A DNA stretch of 64,000 nucleotides from Actinoplanes sp. DH11 (GTDB lineage: Bacteria; Actinomycetota; Actinomycetes; Mycobacteriales; Micromonosporaceae), in assembly GCF_020873875.1 (NCBI RefSeq), contig NZ_JAHWGU010000001.1, positions 124,001 to 188,000 of the forward strand, given 5' to 3'. A program made the translations under genes and the position numbers. This document shows positions 58,324 to 64,000 of this stretch, in pieces; the stretch's first letter is position 1; each line of letters opens with the position of its first letter. The notes beneath the pieces are model-generated. The model searched no databases. It saw only the letters and a list, made by a program, of their open reading frames with translations, and had not been told where the DNA came from.

Positions 58324-59420
58324 CCCCAGCCTCCGGCCCGGGCCCGGGTGCGGCGCAGCAGCCAGAAGAAGGCCGGCCCGCCGACCACAGCCGTGAGCAC
58401 CCCGAGCGGTAGTTCCTGATAGTCGATGGCGGTCCGGGCGATCAGGTCACCGGTCACCACGATCACCGCGCCGCCCAGCGCGCTGGCCGGGATCAGCACC
58501 CGGTGCCCGGGGCCGGCGACCATGCGGATCAGGTGCGGCACGACCAGCCCGACGAAGCTGATGATCCCGGTGAACGCCACAGCCGACGCGGTGAGCAGCG
58601 CGGTCGCCACGATCGCGGTGATCCGCAGCCGTTCGGTGTCGACACCGAGGTGCTTGGCCGGGCGTTCACCGAGAGCCAGGAGGTCGAGCCGGCGGGCCAG
58701 GACGGCGGCCACCGCCAGGCCGGCGATCATGCAGGGGCCGGCCACCGCGACCGCGCTCCACGTCGCCTGCGCGAGGCTGCCGAGCTGCCAGAACGCGATG
58801 GCCCGTACGCCGTCGTCGTCGGTCAGGAACATCAGGAGCCCGAGCAGGGCGCCGGCGGTGGCGTTGACCGCCACCCCGGTCAGGACCAGCGTGACCACCT
58901 CGGTGCGTCCGCCGGCCCGCGACATCGCGTAGACGAGCAGCGTCGTGACGATCCCGCCGAGGAAGGCGGCCGCCGCGGTGCTCCACGCCCCGAAAATCGT
59001 GACGCCGCTGACGATCGCCGCGGCCGCGCCCACCGCCGCGCCGGACGAGACGCCGACCACGCCCGGTTCGGCGAGCGGGTTGCCGAACACGCCCTGCATC
59101 AGGGCTCCGGCGCAGCCCAGCGACGCGCCGACGATCACGGCGAGGACCACGCGCGGGAACCGGACCAGCCACAACGCGTTCTCACCCTGCGCCGCGGCGG
59201 GCAGCGGACCGAGGTCCAGGCCGATGCGGTGCAGCAGCGAGCCGGCGACCTCGGCGGGCGAGATCGGCACCTGGCCCTTCCCCGCCGCGACCAGGCAGAC
59301 CAGCACCAGGCCGATGGTCAGACCACCGAGCAGACCCACCTTCTTGTACGCGGCCCGTGGCTTCTTTTCTCTTGCGCGGTCTACGTTCACCGGTTTTGTG
59401 CGCTGTACGTTCACTGGCAC
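58320..59420 (-). CDS. hmuU: Heme ABC transporter permease, FecCD family
   Basis: 366 residues from ATG 59420, overlapping hmuT by 10 nt. About nine to ten membrane segments, with the FecCD motifs FPRVVLAVIVGASLGCAGALMQGVFGNPLAEPGVVGVSSGAAVG and FTGIISFVGLVVPHLIRMVAGPGHR. A 30-residue basic N-terminal extension (MPVNVQRTKPVNVDRAREKK) precedes the first helix. It forms the heme channel. Confidence 0.93.
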   Translation of the reverse strand: MPVNVQRTKPVNVDRAREKKPRAAYKKVGLLGGLTIGLVLVCLVAAGKGQVPISPAEVAGSLLHRIGLDLGPLPAAAQGENALWLVRFPRVVLAVIVGASLGCAGALMQGVFGNPLAEPGVVGVSSGAAVGAAAAIVSGVTIFGAWSTAAAAFLGGIVTTLLVYAMSRAGGRTEVVTLVLTGVAVNATAGALLGLLMFLTDDDGVRAIAFWQLGSLAQATWSAVAVAGPCMIAGLAVAAVLARRLDLLALGERPAKHLGVDTERLRITAIVATALLTASAVAFTGIISFVGLVVPHLIRMVAGPGHRVLIPASALGGAVIVVTGDLIARTAIDYQELPLGVLTAVVGGPAFFWLLRRTRARAGGWG

Positions 59421-60436
59421 GGGCCGTGGACCGCCTTCGCCAGGGCCTCGACCGCTTTGCCGGTGCGCGCACCGAAGTTCAGCAGGATGCCGTCGTCCAT
59501 GTCCACGATCCGGCGGTTCATGCCGGCCGGCGTCTGCGCCACACCGGGCAGCTTGAGCAGGCCATCCACGCCGTCCACCGACTTCAGGCCCTCGGTCATC
59601 ACGAGGATGACGTCCGGGGCCGCGTTAATCAGACCTTCGCTGGTCAGCGGCCGGAACTTCGTCAGCCCGGCGGCGCTCCCGGCGTCGACCGCACCGATCG
59701 CCTCGATCATCGAGTCGGAGCCGGCGCCCTTGCCGCCGATCAGGAAGACACCGGCCGTGCCACGCACGTAGAGGAATGCGACGCGTGGCGGGGTGCCGCC
59801 GTCCGGCGCGGTCCGCCGGGCGGCGTCGATCTCGGACCGCACCCGGGCGACCAGCTTCTCGCCGGCTTCCGGCACACCGAGGGCGGCGGCGACGGCCCGG
59901 ATGTGCTCGGGCACCGCGGCCAGGGTCTGCTCGTCGTCGATGATTACGACCGGGATGCCGGCCTCGCGGATCTGCTTCAGCACCGCCGGCGGGCCGATGC
60001 TGTCGTCGGCGATCAGTACCGTCGGGTTCAGCTTCAGGATCGCCTCGGCGGACAGGTCGTGTCCCTGCGGCGTGACGAGCGGAAGCTTCCCGGCCGACGG
60101 GAAGGTGGTCGACGTGTCCCGCCCGATGACCCGGTCCCCCAGGCCGAGGCTGAAGACGATCTCACCGAGCGAGCCGTAGAGGTTCACCGCCAGGATCCGG
60201 TCGGCGCTCCGCACGGTCACCTTGCGCTTGTCGGCGGAGTCCACGGTGACCGGCAGCTCCGGGACGGGGTTCGACTCGATCGGCGTGATGTTCTCGTCGG
60301 CGAGCTTCGCGGTGGTGATGCCGCAACCGGTCGCCGAGGCGGCCTCGGCCTCCGGGCCGATCTCGCTCACCGAGGTGCACCCACCGGTCAGCAACACGGT
60401 CGCCCCCAGCACTGCGGCGACACGGCGGATGTTCAT
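59411..60436 (-). CDS. hmuT: Heme-binding lipoprotein
   Basis: 341 residues from ATG 60436: lipoprotein signal ending LLTGCTSV (cysteine near 20). Binding-protein fold with VNLYGSLGEIVFSLGLGDRVIGRDTSTTFP at about residue 83, followed by PLVTPQGHDLSAEAILKLNPTVLIADDSIGPPAVLKQIREAGIPVVII. The histidine in PQGHDLSAE and a tyrosine in FLYVRG are at the places of the heme ligands in HmuT-type proteins. It passes heme to HmuUV. Confidence 0.92.
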   Translation of the reverse strand: MNIRRVAAVLGATVLLTGGCTSVSEIGPEAEAASATGCGITTAKLADENITPIESNPVPELPVTVDSADKRKVTVRSADRILAVNLYGSLGEIVFSLGLGDRVIGRDTSTTFPSAGKLPLVTPQGHDLSAEAILKLNPTVLIADDSIGPPAVLKQIREAGIPVVIIDDEQTLAAVPEHIRAVAAALGVPEAGEKLVARVRSEIDAARRTAPDGGTPPRVAFLYVRGTAGVFLIGGKGAGSDSMIEAIGAVDAGSAAGLTKFRPLTSEGLINAAPDVILVMTEGLKSVDGVDGLLKLPGVAQTPAGMNRRIVDMDDGILLNFGARTGKAVEALAKAVHGPCQ

Positions 60437-60479
60437 TGCCTCTCCTGCCTCGTCGTACGTCGTCCTTCTCGTGTGGCCG

Positions 60480-61274
60480 TCATGTGGCGTTCTGCTTGTG
60501 CCGGCGGGCTCGGCCCAGCAGCGACGTCGTCAGCACGCCGACGACGAAGGCGCCACCGATCGCCCACCAGTGGCCCAGCGGGGTGGCGGTGCTCGTCCGG
60601 CTGAGCATCGGCTCGGCGGCGGCCACCGCGGTGGTGGCGATCGTGGCTTCCGGCGGTGCCGCGGTGGCGAGCCGTCCGGTGGGCGGGCCGGCCGGGGTCC
60701 TGGAGCCGTTCGGCCGGGCCGGGGTGGTGGACGTCACGCCGCCGGTGACGGGTGTCGCGGCGGGCGCCGCCGCGGTGGCCGCCGGCTTGCCGGTGGTGGC
60801 GGGCGCGAACCGGATCGCGACGCGTTTGTCCTGTGACCGGTCGGCGGTCCGGGTGTGGTCGTTGCGGGTCACGACGGCGCAGCCCCGGAGCGCGCAGTCG
60901 ACGTCCCCGATCATCTGACTGACCTTGATGGAGACCGTGAACGAGCCGCCCTTGCCGTACGGCTTCGCGAGCCCTTCGGCGTAGGAGGGCGGGTTCGACG
61001 AGATCCAGGCTGACGTGCCCGAACCACCCGTCATGTCGGCGCCGCCACCGCACGGCGAGGGCATCACGCCCGGGCCGTTGTCCACGCAGAACGCGACGTA
61101 GATCCCTTTGTCCACGTCGTACCCGCGGCCGGTGACGGTGACCGTCTCACCCGCGCGGTCCAGGCCCTTGGTCTTCGACACGGTGAGCCGTTTCGCGGCC
61201 TCCACCGGGGTACCCGCCACGGTCACCATCAGTAACGCCAGGGCCGCGGTTGCGGTGATCCGGCCGATGCGCAC
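60480..61274 (-). CDS. Secreted neocarzinostatin-fold protein with membrane anchor
   Basis: 264 residues from ATG 61274. A signal peptide is followed by an Ig-like domain with LDRAGETVTVTGRGYDVDKGIYVAFCVDNGPG and CALRGCAVVTRNDHTRTADRSQ, which matches the neocarzinostatin-apoprotein-like group (four cysteines in pairs). Then a proline/threonine/alanine linker, a membrane helix (HWWAIGGAFVVGVLTTSLLG) and a basic tail. It heads the heme operon, 43 nt before hmuT, and probably binds or relays heme at the wall. Iron control is expected from the box at 61328. Confidence 0.82.
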   Translation of the reverse strand: MRIGRITATAALALLMVTVAGTPVEAAKRLTVSKTKGLDRAGETVTVTGRGYDVDKGIYVAFCVDNGPGVMPSPCGGGADMTGGSGTSAWISSNPPSYAEGLAKPYGKGGSFTVSIKVSQMIGDVDCALRGCAVVTRNDHTRTADRSQDKRVAIRFAPATTGKPAATAAAPAATPVTGGVTSTTPARPNGSRTPAGPPTGRLATAAPPEATIATTAVAAAEPMLSRTSTATPLGHWWAIGGAFVVGVLTTSLLGRARRHKQNAT

Positions 61275-61327
61275 CGTAATCCTCCAGCGATTTTTCAGCG
61301 TGCGTGATCTTGCTTTTGATCACGGGT

Positions 61328-61346
61328 TTAGGTGAGGCTAGCCTAA
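61328..61346. promoter_or_regulatory. DtxR/IdeR iron box
   Basis: TTAGGTGAGGCTAGCCTAA fits the DtxR/IdeR consensus TTAGGTTAGGCTAACCTAA at 17 of 19 positions. It lies between the divergent heme operon (start 61274) and the HtaA gene (start 61394), so both halves of the locus should be repressed when iron is plentiful. A TTGATC at 61316-61321 could serve as the -35 of the plus-strand promoter. Confidence 0.9.
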
Positions 61347-61393
61347 CTTCGCTCGTCATCGCGAGCGTCTGCCCTCATCGGAAGGAAACGAGC

Positions 61394-62569
61394 ATGGGCA
61401 CTTCCCAAGGCCCGAAGCGGGTCGCACTCCTCGCCGGTGCGATCGCGATCGGCGCCGCCACCGCGCTGACCGGGATCAGCCCGGCGCTGGCGGCACCGGT
61501 GGATGTGGCCGGAGGCAGCCTGGACTGGGGTTTCAAGGCGTCGTTCCGGGCGTACGTCTCCACCGGTAACGGCAACCCGCCGATCGCCCTGAGCAACGGG
61601 GCGACCCGCAACACCGACGGGACCTTCGACTTCGCGGCCAAGACGGGCACGTACGACGCGTCCGCCGGCACCGCCAACGTGAAATACCAGGGAACGGTCG
61701 TCTTCTCGTACCCCTCGCACTTCTTCGAGATCACCCTGGCCAACCCGACCCTGGTGGTCGACGGCGACGGCACCGGCTCGCTGCTGGCCGACGTCAAGCT
61801 GGTCAACGGCGGTGTCACCCAGACCGACCTCCAGCAGGCCGAGGTCGCCACCGTGGCGACGACCGCGCCGGCCGTCACCGACGGCGCCGTCTCGTTCTCG
61901 AACCTCGCCAGCACCCTCACCGCCGCGGGTGCCAGCGCGTTCACCGGCTTCTACTCCGCCGGCGCCACCCTCGACCCGATCACCGCGTCCGCGTCGGCGT
62001 CGAAGACCACCGAACCGACGGACCCGACCGATCCCACTGATCCCACGGGCCCGACCGACCCGACCGAACCGACGGACCCGGAGCCCGGTAACGGCTCCGC
62101 GTCGCAGAAGATCAAGGCGGCGGTCAGCGGTGGCGCCCTGACCCTGGCGTCGTCCGGCTCCGACGTGGCGCTTTCCGCCGCGACCCCGGGCCAGACCGCG
62201 GCCGGTGCCCTCAACGCTGTCACCGTCAGCGACCTGCGGGGCACCAACTCCGGCTGGGACCTGGTCGGTCAGGTGACCGACTTCGCCTCCACCGGCGGCG
62301 GCAAGATCCCGGCGGCCAACCTCGGCTGGACGCCGACCGCCTCGGTGGTCGACAGCACCCTCGTCGACGCCGCCGGCGTGAGCAACAAGGTGACGGCCGG
62401 CAACCCGATCGCACCCGGCACCGGCCTCGGCAGCAGCCGCACCCTTTGCAGCGCGGAGACCGGCAGCAGCCTCGGCAGTGCCTCCTGCGGCGCCGGACTG
62501 GAACTCGGCATCCCCGAGTCCAGCGCGGCCGGTGAGTACAGCGCTGTTCTCACCCTGACGCTCGCCTGA
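61394..62569 (+). CDS. HtaA-type heme-binding surface protein with WxL-like C-terminus
   Basis: 391 residues from ATG 61394 with GAAGGAAACGAG upstream. Signal peptide ending ISPALAA. Residues 40-195 are an HtaA domain (GGSLDWGFKASFRAYVSTG, VKYQGTVVFSYPSHFFEITLANPTLVVDGDGTGSLLADV). A TDPTDPTGP-type linker follows at about 205-235. The C-terminal part (VTVSDLRGTNSGWDLVGQVTDFA, AANLGWTPT, GEYSAVLTLTLA) resembles the WxL cell-wall domain. HtaA domains bind heme at the surface in corynebacteria. No sortase signal or membrane anchor is present. Confidence 0.87.
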   Translation: MGTSQGPKRVALLAGAIAIGAATALTGISPALAAPVDVAGGSLDWGFKASFRAYVSTGNGNPPIALSNGATRNTDGTFDFAAKTGTYDASAGTANVKYQGTVVFSYPSHFFEITLANPTLVVDGDGTGSLLADVKLVNGGVTQTDLQQAEVATVATTAPAVTDGAVSFSNLASTLTAAGASAFTGFYSAGATLDPITASASASKTTEPTDPTDPTDPTGPTDPTEPTDPEPGNGSASQKIKAAVSGGALTLASSGSDVALSAATPGQTAAGALNAVTVSDLRGTNSGWDLVGQVTDFASTGGGKIPAANLGWTPTASVVDSTLVDAAGVSNKVTAGNPIAPGTGLGSSRTLCSAETGSSLGSASCGAGLELGIPESSAAGEYSAVLTLTLA

Positions 62570-62588
62570 TTTCTTCTCGGGTGAGGAA

Positions 62589-62621
62589 CCGGCCGGGAAT
62601 ACCGCAATTATTCCCGGCCGG
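62589..62621 (+). terminator. Intercistronic hairpin after the HtaA gene
   Basis: CCGGCCGGGAATA (62589-62601) and TATTCCCGGCCGG (62609-62621) form a perfect 13-bp stem with a 7-nt loop. No T-run follows, and the next gene starts 25 nt later. It could partially terminate, or protect the HtaA mRNA so that the surface protein is made in excess. Confidence 0.7.
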
Positions 62622-62645
62622 CCCGGCCCCATCGTAAGGAGTAAC

Positions 62646-63620
62646 ATGTTCGTCCGGGGCGTCCTGGCCGCCGCTCTCGTCCTGATCCTCAGCCCGGTGC
62701 CCGCGCAGGCGGCCCCCGGCGACTCCGGTGTGCGCTGGTCGGTGCAGCCGTCGAGCGCGAAAGGCCCGGACGGGCGCGACTTCATCATCCGGCGTGCGGC
62801 GCCCGGCGAGCGGCTCACCGACTACGTCGGGATCACCAACCTGACGGCGGGACCACAGACCTTCACGGTGTACGGGACCGACGCGTACAACACCGACGAC
62901 GGTTCGTTCGCGCTGCTCCCCGCCGCCGACCGGGCCACCGACCTCGGCTCGTGGATCGCGCTGGGCGAGAAGACGTACACGGTCCCGCCCAACACCCGGC
63001 TCGACGTCCCGTTCGCCGTCACGGTGCCGGCCAACGCCACACCCGGCGACCACGCGGGTGGCGTCGTCGCCTCGATCGCCGAGGAACAGACCGACGCGAA
63101 CGGCCAGAAAGTGCTGGTGGACCGCCGGGTCGCGGCCCGCGTCTACCTCACCGTGGCCGGTGCGACCACCCCTCAAGTCACGATCGATACGGTACGCCTG
63201 GAGTACAGCCAGGCCACGAACCCGGCCGACGGTGGCGAGATGACCGTCAGCTACCTGGTACGCAACACCGGCAATCTGCGGCTCGGTGGCAACGGCACCG
63301 TCCGGGTCACCGGGCCGTTCGGGTGGGAACTGGCCCGTACGGATGCCATGGAACTGCCCGAACTTCTCCCTGGCGGGTCGATCACCGTGACTGAGAAGAT
63401 CACCGGTGTGCAGCCGACGGTTCGCCTCTCCGCCGAGGTGAGCGTCGTGCCCGCCTCCTTCGACCAGCAGCTGCCGGCAGCCTCCCGCAGCACCGGCGTC
63501 TGGGCCTGGCCGTGGGCGCTCGTCGGGTTGCTCGGTGCGGCACTGCTCTACCTGATCGTCCGGCTCGTCCGGCGGCGGGTGCGTGCCAGACGTGCCGCCC
63601 GGCTGGTGATCGACCGATGA
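62646..63620 (+). CDS. DUF916-type (WxL-interacting-like) membrane-anchored protein
   Basis: 324 residues from ATG 62646 with TAAGGAG (62635-62641). Signal peptide MFVRGVLAAALVLILSPVPAQA. A beta-rich region follows with VRWSVQPSSAKGPDGRDFIIRRAAPGERLTDYVGITNLTAGPQTFTVYG and PFAVTVPANATPGDHAGGVVASIAEE. It ends in a membrane helix (WPWALVGLLGAALLYLIVRLV) and an arginine-rich tail. This matches DUF916 proteins that accompany WxL surface proteins in Firmicutes, suggesting that it holds the WxL-like end of the HtaA protein at the surface. Confidence 0.82.
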   Translation: MFVRGVLAAALVLILSPVPAQAAPGDSGVRWSVQPSSAKGPDGRDFIIRRAAPGERLTDYVGITNLTAGPQTFTVYGTDAYNTDDGSFALLPAADRATDLGSWIALGEKTYTVPPNTRLDVPFAVTVPANATPGDHAGGVVASIAEEQTDANGQKVLVDRRVAARVYLTVAGATTPQVTIDTVRLEYSQATNPADGGEMTVSYLVRNTGNLRLGGNGTVRVTGPFGWELARTDAMELPELLPGGSITVTEKITGVQPTVRLSAEVSVVPASFDQQLPAASRSTGVWAWPWALVGLLGAALLYLIVRLVRRRVRARRAARLVIDR

Positions 63621-63820
63621 GGACCGCGCCGGTTGCCCGATACTGGGAGTACGGGACTTCCACCGCTGCCGCATCACTCAGCACCGCTGCCGCACCGTTC
63701 AGCACCGCTGTCGCACCGCTCAGCACTGTCGTCGTATCGCCGAGCATCGTCGCTCCGCGGATCGTCGTTGTTTCGCGGAGCGTCGCTGCTTCGCAGATCA
63801 GGAAGGACGAGCCGAGATGA
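63617..63820 (+). CDS. Possible small coupled ORF of low complexity
   Basis: ATG 63617 overlaps the stop of the DUF916 gene (ATGA), and the TGA at 63818-63820 overlaps the heme oxygenase start in the same way. The 67-residue product (MRTAPVARYWEYGTSTAAAS, then serine/alanine/valine repeats) reflects near-repeats of about 20-24 bp around CAGCACCGCTG. Double coupling supports translation; the composition and lack of homology speak against a folded protein. It may serve mainly to carry ribosomes to the heme oxygenase gene. Confidence 0.4.
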   Translation: MRTAPVARYWEYGTSTAAASLSTAAAPFSTAVAPLSTVVVSPSIVAPRIVVVSRSVAASQIRKDEPR

Positions 63821-64000
63821 CCGGTTTCGCAGCCCGTATCCGCCGCGCCACGATGGTCGAACACCGTGAGGCCGAGACCCGGACGTTCATCTCCCGTCTC
63901 ATGGCGGGCACCATCCCGGTGGCCGGTTTCGCCGAACTCACCGCCCAGTACCTGGTGATCTACCGCGAGCTGGAGGCCGCCGCCGCAGCGATGCGCGACG
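63817..64000 (+). CDS. hmuO: Heme oxygenase, N-terminal part
   Basis: ATG 63817 with AGGAAGG (63800-63806). 61 residues are visible (MTGFAARIRRATMVEHREAE, TRTFISRLMAGTIPVAGFAE and following). The histidine in MVEHREAE is at the position of the proximal heme ligand in HO-1/HmuO proteins, and the following helix with LTAQYLVIYRELE is typical. The enzyme degrades imported heme to biliverdin, carbon monoxide and iron, completing the locus. The gene runs off the right edge. Confidence 0.88.
   Translation, partial: MTGFAARIRRATMVEHREAETRTFISRLMAGTIPVAGFAELTAQYLVIYRELEAAAAAMRD

Overview
The window is a high-GC chromosome segment from a filamentous-type actinomycete. The gene families (SigB/F-type sigma factor with STAS partners, DtxR/IdeR iron box, HtaA/HmuTUV heme uptake, LCP protein, MmyB-type XRE regulator, NarL-type two-component pairs) fit Actinomycetes. 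Micromonosporaceae, for example Actinoplanes, is my best guess, but it is an inference without a marker gene. I found no rRNA, tRNA, prophage, insertion sequence or CRISPR array.

Layout. 1-8981: an NhaA antiporter fragment and a TIM-barrel gene on the minus strand, divergent from a complete uronate/ketodeoxygluconate locus (TRAP importer dctPQM, kduI, IclR regulator, kduD, a gene remnant, eda, kdgK). This locus can import a uronate-derived acid and take it to pyruvate plus glyceraldehyde 3-phosphate. 9141-17657: a secreted Ig-repeat protein, a CPBP protease with a NarL-type two-component pair, and three TetR regulators, two of them divergent from a dehydrogenase-fold gene with visible operators. 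17824-20620: an RTX-like repeat protein, a long structured non-coding element (copy A), and a PP2C/SpoIIE phosphatase. 20625-33419: a TetR/oxidoreductase pair, a glycosyltransferase with an ABC exporter, then a MacB-like exporter operon with its OmpR-type two-component system. 33522-36945: serine hydrolase and alpha/beta-hydrolase genes, one truncated. 36993-41706: a second NarL-type pair divergent from an ABC exporter. 41753-45770: a stress-sigma partner-switching cluster with unusual domain fusions. 45788-49141: CheB-like, SRPBCC, fasciclin and DUF4397 genes, the last two divergent from matched ECF-type promoters. 49142-51700: repeat-rich DNA with copy B of the non-coding element, a MerR-like gene and cspA. 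52058-57498: DUF4097, a GbsR-like regulator, an LCP protein, an orphan adenine methylase and a second RTX-like protein. 57568-64000: a heme-iron acquisition locus (hmuTUV, neocarzinostatin-fold protein, HtaA protein, DUF916-type protein, heme oxygenase) built around an iron box.

The most unusual feature is a pair of homologous non-coding elements of about 0.5 kb (18707-19255 and 49642-50220). Both are on the plus strand. Both have a -35/-10 pair at 17-nt spacing, several shared blocks including a 32-nt identical block, hairpins that keep pairing while the bases change, and a strong GC terminator at the end. Reading frame is not kept between shared blocks, so this looks like a structured RNA family that I cannot assign to a known class. 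Also notable: three STAS proteins, all without the phosphorylatable serine and two fused to a sigma factor or an anti-sigma kinase domain; SigK-like divergent promoters for fasciclin and DUF4397 genes; and an HtaA protein with a WxL-like C-terminus next to a DUF916 gene.
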